This document shows positions 35,602 to 45,784 of a DNA stretch of 64,000 nucleotides, in pieces (position 1 is the stretch's first letter; every line of letters starts with the position of its first letter). The DNA is from Thamnidium elegans (taxonomy: Eukaryota > Mucoromycota > Mucoromycetes > Mucorales > Mucoraceae), in NCBI GenBank assembly GCA_025201345.1, contig JAIXMG010000021.1:186001-250000 (forward strand), written 5' to 3'. Under the pieces are notes generated by a model. That model was not told where the DNA came from. It saw only the letters and a list, made by a program, of their open reading frames with translations, and made no database searches. A program made the translations under genes and the position numbers.

Positions 35602-36975
35602 CCTTCCCCAATGTTTTCGTGTTACTTTGAGGACACTTGCTGCTTTAAAAAAAAAAAAAAAAAAACCAATTAACCACCTTGAGCAAAATACTTTTTCAAT
35701 CGAATACAATTCTCATCATTGTACTGCGCTTGTCATGAAAAGGTTGATATGATGATCCGCCTTTAATAAAAGTTTCTTATTTTGTACACATCTTCCTTTT
35801 TTGCTCGTTTGGTTGTTTTGACCTATAAAGAATCTACAAGTCTAGCTTCTAGATTAAAGTTTTGCTTTTCTGGTAAAAAGATACCTGCAGGGAAGATCTT
35901 CTAAGCAATTACATACTTTTCGTTATGTGTTATGTAAATAATAATTTATTACTGGTGATAGAGGGGTATTTTACTCTAATGAACAATTACTATAATATAT
36001 GATATAATTTTTAACTCGATCTTTGCTACTTCCATCCTCGCTTTTTCTTCTTTTATTACTATTACTCGATTAGCATTACGACCAGCCGATGAGGATTTGC
36101 TGGCCTTTTATGCTCTATATTATATCAAAACAGAAAATGCTTTGTAAAATGAAAACCATGATAAATTTAAGTATGTACACAATACCCTCGGCAATCAATC
36201 TTTGAGTCCATCAAAGACTGTACCAATGAAAACCCATATTCGGTGAAGTATATCACCTTCTGATTGCGTTGATAATGGTAAATGGTCGTGTTAGAAGAGA
36301 TGGATATATTGGATAAGGGTGAATCCTATCCATTCTGAACCGGGATCACTTCACTTCTGCTTCAACGCTGATTTTAATACAGTGACGTCTTGATACCCAC
36401 GAAGTTTCTTTATATAATCTTCCATTGTCGAAGGCTAATCCACAAGTACTTTCATTTGATGATTTTTATCACTGACGTCCAATATCATCGAATGCACAAG
36501 TGCTAAAAATAATACGTACTGTTCATATTCCTTTGTTATTCTAGGACTTTACCCAGAGAGTATGTGTGGTTATTCCCGTTTTAAGGGAACTGTTTAGTCC
36601 CAGTATATGTCAGGAAAGAAGCATGCTTTGAAAAATATGTGCATGTACTATATAAAAGCTTGTGTATGAATTCATTTTTTAAAGATAATTTTATTGAATG
36701 CTTACTAATCAGAAGAATGGGAGATAATTGCCTATTTTAGCATAGTGCTCGGCATAAGCGTTCCGATTGGAATTATTAGTTTATGACACTGTTTATCGCA
36801 TTCTACAAGTAGGTTGAGATTACGATCAGTTTCACTTTTTCGATGCGCATATGTAAAAAGTGGTTATAACACCTCCTTGAATAACAACTAGTCATAACAT
36901 GTCACTTGCGTGCACATATACATATAAAATAAATAAATAAAAAAAGAGAGAGAGGAGGTTTGATTTTTTTATTCA

Positions 36976-37010
<35 letters not shown>

Positions 37011-37024
37011 GATATAGAAGAGAT
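35602..37024. other. Convergent intergenic region with richer base composition
   Basis: About 1.4 kb between two gene 3' ends (SDC1 and the bZIP gene). Unlike other spacers here, 36060-36620 is poor in homopolymers and contains two TGACGTC-like CRE cores near 36380 and 36470. No frame with a start, splice logic or recognisable domain was found, so it may hold a non-coding transcript, a decayed gene or long 3' UTRs. Confidence 0.4.
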
Positions 37025-38539
37025 TTACATGGTGAAAGAAGTATTGTTGTTATCCCACCACCAAAAGGATTTATCAGTAGTGGAACTATTGATTAAAGCA
37101 GATTGGATTAATACATCATACAGGTCTTCCATATAAGATGAAGAGTAAGGGGATGGATTTAAATTATTATTAGAAGATGATGATGATGATGATGGTAGTG
37201 ATGAAAAGGTCGTAGTATATGATGATGAAGAAGAAGTAGATGATGCAAAGTTATTTGATATAGATGATTTGATTGTAGTAGATGAAGAAGAAAAATCACG
37301 ATCATCTGGCATTAAGGGGAGAGTATAATCAACAACATCTTGAATATGATTGGTTCCACGAGGCATGGTATTTGCAAGTTGTACAACAGATAATAAAAAT
37401 TGACCAACAAGAAGGTTCATATTATTATATTTTGTCTTTGGACAAAGTATAGCTTCATAATCCCATGCAGGCATAATAGCATTTGAAACAAGTATACAGT
37501 TATCTTGTTGACGATATGAATCAGTTGCTTTTGTACCCATAATACTAATATCTTTGTTTAAGTTTGGCTTAGGTAAAGGTGATGATAAAATACGTGGTGA
37601 AGTTGTATTCTTTTGTTGTTGTAATATTTGATTTTGTCTTTTTAATGTATCCATTTCTTTACGTAACTTTTTATTCTCTTCTTCTACTTTTACAAGTTTA
37701 TCTTTTAATGCTTCCGCTGCCATCTTGTGATCATTCACTTGTCCTTCAAGCGTTGAAATATACTCTTTTTTTTTTTAAGAAAAAAGGAAAAAAAAAAAAG
37801 GATATATTTAGTATATTATGATTATTTCTATATTTAGTAAAAACAAACCTTTTCTTCTCACTCTAAAATTTCTTGCCGATAATTTATTACGCAATTGACG
37901 ACGTTCTTTAGGTGTTAATCTTTTTAGATCAATACCATCTTGTTCTGCATAAGCTTCTAATGAAATAGATTCATCAGGCATAGAAGCAAGAGAGTCTCTT
38001 CTACCACCACCACCACCACCATTATTATTATTGTTTGTTGTTGTTGCTGTCGATGTTGGCGTTATTGTTGTTGTAGTAGTAGTAGACGGTGATGTGATTG
38101 AATTCATTTGTTTAGATATAGTTTCAAGTGTGGTAGCATTTTCTATTGCAGTAATTTCACTTGTTGCAACAGTTGTAGGGGAAAGGACAGGGATAGGAGG
38201 CATAGAAAAGATAGTAGATGGCGCAGCAGTTTCATTTACAGTATTACTAATACTTGTATCAATAATAGGTTGAAATAATACTGGTTGGTGTTGTTGTTCA
38301 CGTAAAGCTAATTGCCTCTTTGCTATTTCAATAAGCTGCTTAATCTGTTCCGTTGTTGGCATACTTGCGATGGGCTCCATCTTGATTTCAGGTTCAATAG
38401 TACTAGTACTAATATTGGGTGGGGTTAAAGGTTGGTCTAATAAGAAATCAGGTTGATGATCAAAAAAGTACTCTGATGAAAAATCAGATGTAGTGTGAGT
38501 CTCAACCCAATCCATATCAACAATATCTTCAAAATTCAT
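37025..38539 (-). CDS. bZIP transcription factor
   Basis: Basic leucine-zipper regulator. Exons 38539-37849 and 37764-37025 give 476 residues. The basic region is KERRQLRNKLSARNFRVRRK with the Asn-x7-Arg signature, continuing across the intron into EYISTLEGQVNDHKMAAEAL and a zipper of leucine/valine heptads ending LKRQNQILQQQ. The N-terminal activation-like region has acidic and Pro/Thr/Ser-rich stretches, with poly-Thr, poly-Asn and poly-Gly runs near residues 195-215. The C-terminus is Ser-rich (several S tracts) with an aromatic ending SFWWWDNNN. The intron interrupts the DNA-binding/zipper junction; its acceptor appears to be AAAAAG, not YAG, fixed by the conserved EYISTLE frame. The regulated pathway is unknown. 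Confidence 0.88.
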
Positions 38540-38720
38540 AGTTATAAAAAAGAAAAGGTGTAAAAAAAAAAAAAGAAAAAGAAAGTGAAAGAAATGAATA
38601 GAAAGAAAAAAAAGACGCGAGCGCAAGCTTAATAACCAAGTTTAACACGCACAAAGAATAGTCACATGCTTACTGTTGGGGGGGAAGAATTTTTATTTTT
38701 TAAGGTGGGGGAAAATCATT

Positions 38721-39542
38721 TTATTTGAATTGCTTATTGAATTCTCGCCCAATCAACATTCGTCTAATTTCACTGGTTCCTGCTCCAATTTCATATAATT
38801 TAGCATCACGCAGGATTCTACCAGTAGGGTATTCGTTAGTATAACCGTTTCCACCGAGGCATTGGATAGCATCAAGTGCAACTTCTGTAGCTCTTTCGGC
38901 AGAATACAAAATTGCGCCTGCACAATCTTTGTTACTAATTTTTCCTTGATCACATGCACGACCAACAGCGTATACGTATGCACGAGATGCATTCATTTTG
39001 GTATACATATCAGCTAATTTTCCTTGCATAAGCTAAAAATTTCTTTTTTGTTAGTCCCCCATTATTACAAATATTTATTATTCTAAAACATACTTGGAAT
39101 TCACCAATAGGTACACCAAATTGACGACGTTCATGAACATAAGGAACTGTAACATCCAAAGCAGCTTGCATTAAACTATATATGATGATGATTATTATTT
39201 AGAAACTATAAAAAAAAAAAGGATTTAATTATACTGTTCTTACCCTAAAGGTCCGCCAGAGAGAACAAGACGTTCAAGATCTAAACCACTCATTAAAACG
39301 TAAACACCCTTATCGACTTGACCCAAAACATTCTCGACTATTTTATAAAGCATGAAGTATGTTATAGTTACTATTACTAGTGCATTAAGTTGCAAAACTT
39401 ACCAGGTACTTCACAGTTATCAAAGATTAATTCACAAGTATTGGATCCACGCATACCCAACTTGTCAAACTTGGGTCCTACAGAGAAACCCTTAAAGTCC
39501 TACATATAAAAATGGTTAATCATACTACTTTTTTTTTCTTTT

Positions 39543-39599
<57 letters not shown>

Positions 39600-40327
39600 T
39601 ATAAGGCCCTTTTATGTTCTACCTTTTCAATCAAGAATGCAGTGATACCCTTAGGTCCAGCTTCGGGATTCGTCTTGGCATAGACAACTAAAACATCAGC
39701 GTCAGGACCATTGGTAATCCAAAACTTATTACCGTTCAAGACATAACGATCTCCCTTTTTGTCAGCACGCAAGGTCATGCTAACAACATCGGAACCAGCA
39801 CCAGGTTCAGACATGGCAAGGGCGCCAACATGATCACCAGAAATCAACTTTGGCAAGTACTTTTCCTTTTGAGCCTTGTTACCGTTACGAGTGATTTGAT
39901 TTACGCACAAGTTAGAGTGAGCACCGTAACTTAAAGCAACAGAACCACTTGCACGAGAAATTTCTTCCATGACTAAAGTATGTTCAAAGTAACCTAAACC
40001 GAGACCACCATACTCTTGAGGAGCAGTGATACCTAAAAGTCCCATATCACCAAGCTTTTTCCACATATCCATGGGGAACTCATTTTGTTTATCGATGGCA
40101 CCGGCACGAGGAGCAAGTTCAACGTTGGCCCAGTCGTGAACTGCTTCACGAAGTTCTTCTTGTTGAGGTGTCAAACCAGCAATAGCAGAGTTATAAGTAG
40201 AAAGACATCTAGTAGCAGTACGTTGAACTGATTTCTGTATATTTAGTTAATATATGATGTTATGTGCAACACTAAGTTTTTATAGTTTACTTACGTTAAC
40301 TAAGCTTTTAGCAACTCTTGTCAACAT
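38721..40327 (-). CDS. IVD: Isovaleryl-CoA dehydrogenase, mitochondrial
   Basis: FAD-dependent acyl-CoA dehydrogenase of leucine catabolism, isovaleryl-CoA to 3-methylcrotonyl-CoA. Exons 40327-40295, 40234-39623, 39499-39403, 39337-39244, 39175-39094 and 39032-38721 give 409 residues. A basic, Ser/Arg-rich N-terminus ([20 protein letters not shown]) fits a mitochondrial presequence. Acyl-CoA dehydrogenase motifs: [40 protein letters not shown] (FAD/substrate loop), [18 protein letters not shown], and the C-terminal [20 protein letters not shown] followed by [17 protein letters not shown]. The IVD-type catalytic Glu is expected in the [11 protein letters not shown] region, where [11 protein letters not shown] is seen. 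It is tandem with the aldehyde dehydrogenase gene (141 bp spacer). The intron near 39540-39600 contains a long T tract. Confidence 0.95.
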
Positions 40328-40468
40328 GATAATATAAAAGGTTAAACAAGATGAAAGAAAAGAAAAGTCGTGAGAAAAAAGATTTTGTGTGAAATTTATA
40401 CTACTGCTAATAATTCCCACGCACTTGAAATCATTGCTGATAATAAAAAAGTCCGAGTTTTTTTTTTT

Positions 40469-41911
40469 TTATTTGATATTCATCATAATAGTCTTTTCAA
40501 ACGAGAATTCATCTAGTGAAGTTTTACCTAAATCTTTACCAATACCAGACATATTTCTACCACCAAAAGGTAAAGAAGGTGGCATTATATTATACATGTT
40601 TACCCAAACTACACCTGCTTTAATCCTATTTGCTGCTTCATGAGCACATCTTAAATCATTTGTAAATATACCAGATGCAAGTCCATAAGGTGACTTATTT
40701 ACTCTTTCAATAGCTTCGTTTAAATCTTTAAATGGTTTTAAAATACAAAGTACAGGTCCAAATATCTCTTCTGACGCAATAGCATCTGTATCTTGTACTT
40801 GTGTATAAATGGTAGGTGGTACAAAATAACCATTGGTAGCTGTTACAGAATTGATTTCTCCTACAACTGTTGGTTCTCGTTGGTCAATATACTTTTTAAC
40901 TCGTTCATATTGATTCATATCAATTAAGGGTCCATACAAGTTATCTGTATCGTTTTGACTATCAATACTTGCTTTCCAATTATCTTTAACTACCTTTGTC
41001 AACTTGTGTATAAATTCATCATGAATTACTTCATCCACATAGACTCGGGAAATGGCACAGCAGTTTTGTCCTGCGTTAGAGAATGCACCCATTGCAATAT
41101 CTTGAACTGCTTGATCAAGGTTACTATCTTTACAAACAATAACTGCATTTTTACCCCCACATTCCAATGTAAGTGGTGTTAATCGATCGGATGCTCTACG
41201 CATAATATCTTGACCTACAAGAGTAGAACCCGTAAAAGACGTTTTATCGGTACGATCAATCAATGCTTGTGACACTTGTACACCACCAGGCAACACATTT
41301 AATACACCAGCAGGTAAAATATCCGATGCTAGTTCAGCTAAAGCTAACGAAGAAAGAGGTGTTTGAGGAGCTGGTTTGACAATAGCGCAGTTACCAGCAG
41401 CTAAAGCAGGAGCCAACTTCCAACCGGTAAGTAACAATGGATAGTTAAACGAAGTAATTAATGCAACTGTGCCTAAGGCTTCGCGCGTAGTATACGTATG
41501 CATATCAGAAAACTGTTGCGAACTGCCAAATAGCTTATCACAGTAACCGGCAAAGTGACGAAGACAATCAACAACATCGTTCATTTCGTAAAGTGCATCG
41601 GAAAGTGGTTTTCCGGTCTGAAGTGATTCGATTTGGGCCATATCGTATTCATGTTGTTCTAGACGATGGGCTAATGCTAATAAACGATCGCGACGGTACT
41701 TGGGACTCGCTTGCCATTCTAAACTGGATTCTTTTGCACTGGCTAATGCTTCTTCGACTTGGCTAGGCGAGGTTTCGTAGACGGTGACTGAGTGGGCTTT
41801 GTTGACTGGGTTGATAAGGTTTCGAAAGTGGTTTGAATTAGGTTTGGTGAATTGACCATGGATATAAGGTGATAAAAACCTTTTTCCAGCGATTGGCCAA
41901 ATTTTAGACAT
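40469..41911 (-). CDS. NAD(P)-dependent aldehyde dehydrogenase, intronless
   Basis: Aldehyde dehydrogenase superfamily enzyme of 480 residues, in a single exon, which is rare among its neighbours. Catalytic cysteine is in FSNAGQNCCAISRVYVD, the general base in LTLECGGKNAVIV, cofactor-binding motifs include SFNYPLLLTGWKLAPALAAG and SFTGSTLVG, and the C-terminal EEIFGPVLCILKPF and PPSLPFGGRNMSGIGKDLG are standard. Overall it resembles betaine/aminobutyraldehyde-type ALDHs, but substrate cannot be decided. The start at 41911 is the first ATG in this frame; an upstream ATG at 41958 belongs to another frame. The N-terminus MSKIWPIAGKRFLSPYI is unusual for a cytosolic ALDH and could be an organellar signal. 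Lack of introns could reflect retroposition or transfer; base composition is not obviously foreign. Confidence 0.93.
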   Translation of the reverse strand: MSKIWPIAGKRFLSPYIHGQFTKPNSNHFRNLINPVNKAHSVTVYETSPSQVEEALASAKESSLEWQASPKYRRDRLLALAHRLEQHEYDMAQIESLQTGKPLSDALYEMNDVVDCLRHFAGYCDKLFGSSQQFSDMHTYTTREALGTVALITSFNYPLLLTGWKLAPALAAGNCAIVKPAPQTPLSSLALAELASDILPAGVLNVLPGGVQVSQALIDRTDKTSFTGSTLVGQDIMRRASDRLTPLTLECGGKNAVIVCKDSNLDQAVQDIAMGAFSNAGQNCCAISRVYVDEVIHDEFIHKLTKVVKDNWKASIDSQNDTDNLYGPLIDMNQYERVKKYIDQREPTVVGEINSVTATNGYFVPPTIYTQVQDTDAIASEEIFGPVLCILKPFKDLNEAIERVNKSPYGLASGIFTNDLRCAHEAANRIKAGVVWVNMYNIMPPSLPFGGRNMSGIGKDLGKTSLDEFSFEKTIMMNIK

Positions 41912-43500
41912 TTTTTTAACAGGAGAAAAAAAAAGGGGGGGGGCAGGTTGCAAGGCATCTTTTTTTTTTTTTCTTTACCCTTCTCTTTTGTCTCTCCGGC
42001 CCGGGTATTCTGGTATTATAAAAAAGGGATTGTTCTTGATTATCTCACGCTATGTCGAACGTATGAGTCAAAAAAACTTGTATTCTCTGAGAGCCAGACG
42101 TTATCATGTGTGTAAAAACAGTTTTTATTTGACGAATAGGTTTGTTTTTACACTATCCGACTGCAAAAAAATGATAATGAATTCATTGTTCTGTTATTTC
42201 GCTTTCTTTATTTTCTGGAGCATTTCCAAAGATATGGTTACAGTATCCGTAAGATTCAAGTCCAAAATACAGCTCTTTTATACCGCTTTGATCGCGCGCA
42301 AGTAATCATCTGGTTCTAGTTCGTAAAAGTTTAGATGCCTTGAGTGGTACTGTATAAACACATGAGCTTTATTAAAATTACAAGAAAATAAGGAAACAGC
42401 AGTTACTTATTAGGAAAAAAAAAAAGCACCGATTTAAATCGATTTGCAAAGACAGGGGAAAGCAAGATGAAGTGTGTGTGTGTGTCTCTAGCCATACGGT
42501 CAGGCGCTTCTTTCCCGGCAAAGGAACACAAATTGTTGCTGTCGTCTTGGCTGTTACAGTAACCACCATGCGGCTACAACTTCAAAATTATAATATTCAA
42601 AGCGTATCTCACGCCACGATCTTTCCTGGCCACGAATATGATCTTTACTGATTACTAGCGTATATGGATCATGATCAAGGCCGATCTTCTTTGTATTACA
42701 GTAAACTACTTTCACTTCAGTAATAAAAAGCCAGTTGCACCTGTTGGCTTTGAAGTATTGAATGCATTAAACGGGTCCTTTAGACGCTTGACGTTCTTCA
42801 ATCACAGAGTTGTTTCGTACTGCATCTTGGCCAAACGGGAATTCCCATTTATAGCGGTTCTGTACTGAGTTGTGTCGAGGGAGCTTTTTGTAAGGATAAA
42901 TTCTTGTAGATGGTTATAAGGCATCTTTGAAACGAGTTTTATACAGCATTCGTTCTTGTCGTACATATTTTAGATACAATGACTATCCAAGCATGAAAGC
43001 TGGTGCATTTTTTGAATACATTGTAACCACTTTTTTTGATACGACGATTTTCTTATTATTTAATCAATTCCCTTCTCTTATTTATCATTCCATGACGTGT
43101 AAGTTTTAAATAAATAATCTTTCAGGTTTTCCCCGTATTCCTAGTCTGAAATAAAGGTTAATTATTGGTACACCACCATATATACCACCAGTGCCAGGTT
43201 ATGGCATACACTTTTTTGGTGCACCTCCCACAGATGACAGGTAAAAAACAAGTTTTTTTTTTAAAAAAAATTACATGTGAGTACGCGAGAAAGTAAACCC
43301 CTTTTTATCATGATTATTACGTATAAATACGTAATAATGTAAATAAAACCTTTTTATCATGGTTGAATAAATCCCCCTTTTTATCATGATTAAAATCACA
43401 TATTTATCATGATTAAAATCGCCTATTTATCCCATCCTTTTTTTTTTTCCTTTTTTTTCCTTTTTTTTAACAATGAAATCATATACAAGTAAGTACCTTT
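41912..43500. other. Intergenic region with repeats, no firm gene
   Basis: About 1.6 kb upstream of the ALDH gene. 42600-43110 has open frames of about 60 codons with near-random composition. A short Pro-rich open stretch at about 43170-43242 (GTPPYIPPVPGYGIHFFG) ends at a possible GT donor and could be a stray exon. The region from 43300 onward holds the palindrome and repeat arrays listed separately. Confidence 0.4.
43304..43432. repeat. TTTATCATG direct repeats around a perfect palindrome
   Basis: TTTATCATG occurs at about 43304, 43353, 43380 and 43403, followed by a degenerate TTTATCCC at about 43426. Between the first two copies lies a perfect inverted repeat at 43313-43338 with arms ATTATTACGTAT and ATACGTAATAAT separated by AA. 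The cluster sits upstream of the degraded small-gene copy and is followed by three TTTTTTTTCC blocks (43440-43470). Confidence 0.6.
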
Positions 43501-43524
43501 TTATATAGAAATGGAGCGTGTAAA

Positions 43525-44015
43525 TAGGGAGTGTTGCAAGAACATAAAGCTGATATTGTTAAATACAATGTAATAGTTACAATAGAAAGAAGATTGGGGG
43601 CTATAGAAAGAAGACTGGGGGCTATAGAAAGAAGACTGGGGGCTATAGAAAGAAGACTGGGGGCTATAGAAAGAAGACTGAGGGCTATATAAAGAAGACT
43701 GGGAGCTTTGGTTTTCCATTATTGAAAAATTCAGAGAAAAAAATGACAACATTACTGTGAGTTATTAAATTAAAACTTCTTTTTACAAAGACTAATAGAA
43801 AAATTTACCAGATTCACGCTGACCTTTTCAGAATTGATTGGGAAGAGATGTCGTTGTTGCAAGAAACAGTAAGTTTTTATGCGTTTCTATTAAATAAATC
43901 TGACTATTAAACATTGTTGTAGATCATTAGTGCCAATAAAAATAAAAGAAAAATGACTGCATCCCTGATAAATCATTCAAATAAAGTTGGCAATCTTTTC
44001 GCAAGTACATAAACT
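43525..44015 (+). pseudogene. Degraded copy of the small four-exon gene at 45785
   Basis: This region aligns by eye with the gene at 45785-46324, introns included. Sense HKADIVKYNVIVT matches the region before the minisatellite; after it come WFSIIEKFREKNDNIT, exon 2 IHADLFRIDWEEMSLLQET (about 43860-43870 side of the intron) and exon 3 IISANKNKRKMTASLINHSN. The array shifts the frame and adds a stop, the third intron's donor has become GC (TTCgcaagt), and the last exon with its acceptor is not seen before 44060. It is therefore unlikely to make the full product. The conserved introns show that the copy arose by DNA duplication, not retroposition. Confidence 0.7.
43582..43707. repeat. 21-bp minisatellite, six units
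   Basis: Six 21-bp units with few substitutions occupy 43582-43707. On the + strand each unit reads as the heptad IERRLGA; a substitution in the last unit creates TAA. On the minus strand it reads as SPQSSFY repeats, which opens an 83-codon frame. The unit begins like the AAAGAAGACTG segment found once in the paralogous intact gene, so the array probably grew inside that coding exon. Confidence 0.8.
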
Positions 44016-44430
44016 AATATTATTGGCAAGTTTATTTTAACGTTCCGTTCTTTTACCATACCACCTACAACGATATCACTTGGTAATATAATCTATCAAA
44101 ATCTAGCCCCCAAACCGAAGTTGTCCCCCCCCCCAGGAGGAGTTGAACTTAGTGCCTCACGCAAGTAAAAAAATATAAAAAAAGAGCTCAAATATATCAG
44201 TAGACTTGATCGTCAAGAGTAAGTACATAAATATAAATCAAAATTAATACTTTATATCTTATATTAACAACACCATACCCTTGTAACATGCTTTTAATAT
44301 TTTTTAATAACGAGTTCAACTTATATCAAGAATTTAAAGACTACCACTTGAAAATAATGGTAGTATTAAAAACACAATTAAAACGGAAAAAGAAAACATA
44401 AAAGCAATAGAAAATGAAACTACCAAAGCA

Positions 44431-44875
44431 ATGAACCTTAAAGTACTGAAAATAATGAAACACTTCCTTATCAATGTGAAAAAAGAAGACTACGCTAATG
44501 AAGATTCATATTTGTGCTTTGTTATTGCTCCTGTATTAAAAGCTTTAATTGGTTCAAACACTACTTCTCTTCTCTTTGGAAAAACCAACTTGAAATCAAA
44601 AGCAATTGAAATTAACCGCTACTTGTATGACGATGAAAGACGATTTGCAGGCCCAAAGATTGATTTAATAATTACTTATAAAACTTTTGATATTGATGGA
44701 AGTTTCTGGTCCTCCTGATAAAGTTAATCAAGTACATTACTTAGAAGACAAGCACAATATTTGCAAGAATTTAAAAGCAATGTTTAAGCACATTATCAGC
44801 AAACCGGAAACACCTTCGGTTACATTAATTAGAAAGTTAAAGCTGTATAGTATACAATCTACCGCCCTTTTATAG
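44431..44875 (+). pseudogene. Frameshifted lineage-specific repeat-family gene fragment
   Basis: Two overlapping frames describe one broken gene. The first (from 44431) encodes KHFLINVKKEDYANEDSYLC ... RRFAGPKIDLIITYKTFDI and stops at 44718; the second (from about 44687) carries EVSGPPDKVNQVHYLEDKHN, then ICKNLKAMFKHIISKPETPS, to 44875. A four-base insertion near 44702 would explain the shift. From memory, EVSGPP and KNLKAMFKHI-type motifs belong to a multicopy family of uncharacterised Mucorales proteins; I cannot confirm this. The C-terminus is truncated, and no intact 5' end was found. The function of the family is unknown. Confidence 0.55.
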
Positions 44876-45670
44876 TACTTTGTTATAGAAGTAACTTGGT
44901 TGCAATAAAAAAAAAATTAAAAAAAAGTTTTTGTTTTGTTTCTTCTATCCATAATTATAAATATTATTTAATGTAAACTTTTGCGTATCATTCAACGGTG
45001 TTACTTGTGGCGTGTGTTATATTTAACCAATATCCCCTTCAGTATTCCTTTTTAAAATAACGTATTAATGGAAAATAGTATACATCTGCTTTTACAAACT
45101 TCTGAAAACGTACACACTCTGTTTGTTTTTAAGGACTTAGTTTTCATATGATATTAAAACTTGCGCCAGATTAGTAAGACTTCAAAAAACCTGTTTTTTT
45201 TACTCTCTCACGTACTCATACGTAATTAAAAGAAGAAAAACTTGTTTATTACCAAAAAAAATTACTTCTAGTACATGATATTTTGGTAATATATAGAAGA
45301 TTCTGGATATTTTAGTTATATATCTAGCGTTGTATTGGCTCTCAGGTATACTATTTCTCTGAAGGTTGACTATAACTTCGTGTATAATTAACTTGTGATA
45401 CGACGCGTGTTTCTTTTAAAAGGTACTCCTCTTTTAAAACACACCTTCTGGTGTCTATATTTACTCTTAAAAAAAAGCGGTGTCATATGATACTAAACTT
45501 GCAGTATGGTTGCGCCAGATTAGTGAGGTTAAGATGATGACAGTTTTTTTTGGACAGGTTTTTATGACTTAGGAATAAGACTTGTAAAAACGTGGCTTTT
45601 GCAGGTTTTCAAAAGGTATAAATAAGACGCGCGATTTCCTCTTTTCAAAAAAAAAAAAAAAAAAAAAAAG
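44876..45670. other. Accessory intergenic DNA with a diverged direct repeat
   Basis: No gene seen. Two related segments, about 45144-45181 and 45483-45531, share TCATATGAT, ACTTGC and TGCGCCAGATTAGT and differ by small insertions. An A26 run at about 45648-45669 ends the stretch. Confidence 0.45.
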
Positions 45671-45678
45671 CCCTTTTC

Positions 45679-45766
45679 TTTATCAACCTTTTTATATCAA
45701 CCTTTTTATATCAACTTTTTTATATCAACCTTTTTAAATCAACCTTTTTATATCCATCTTTTTTTA
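45679..45766. repeat. 14-bp tandem array upstream of a small gene
   Basis: Six units of TCAACCTTTTTATA, with TCAAC (TCCAT in the last) at about 45683, 45697, 45711, 45725, 45739 and 45753, give an exact 14-bp period. The array ends 20 bp before the ATG at 45785, so it lies in the 5' UTR or core promoter. Confidence 0.8.
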
Positions 45767-45784
45767 TTATCATTTCCTTTTAAA

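Noticed and set aside
36070..36148. Open frame RPADEDLLAFYALYYIKTEN as an SDC1 last exon
   Set aside because: Splicing from 35472 to its acceptor gives a stop in frame, while the exon at 35535 restores the Dpy-30 motif exactly.
42671..43109. Two open + frames of about 60 codons
   Set aside because: No recognisable motifs, not joined in phase by plausible splice sites.
43170..43242. Pro-rich stretch GTPPYIPPVPGYGIHFFG as an exon
   Set aside because: No partner exon or start could be found; kept only as a remark in the intergenic entry.
43501..43752. Minus-strand 83-codon SPQSSFY repeat protein
   Set aside because: It is the reverse reading of the 21-bp minisatellite, and the + strand aligns with the paralogous gene through exons and introns.
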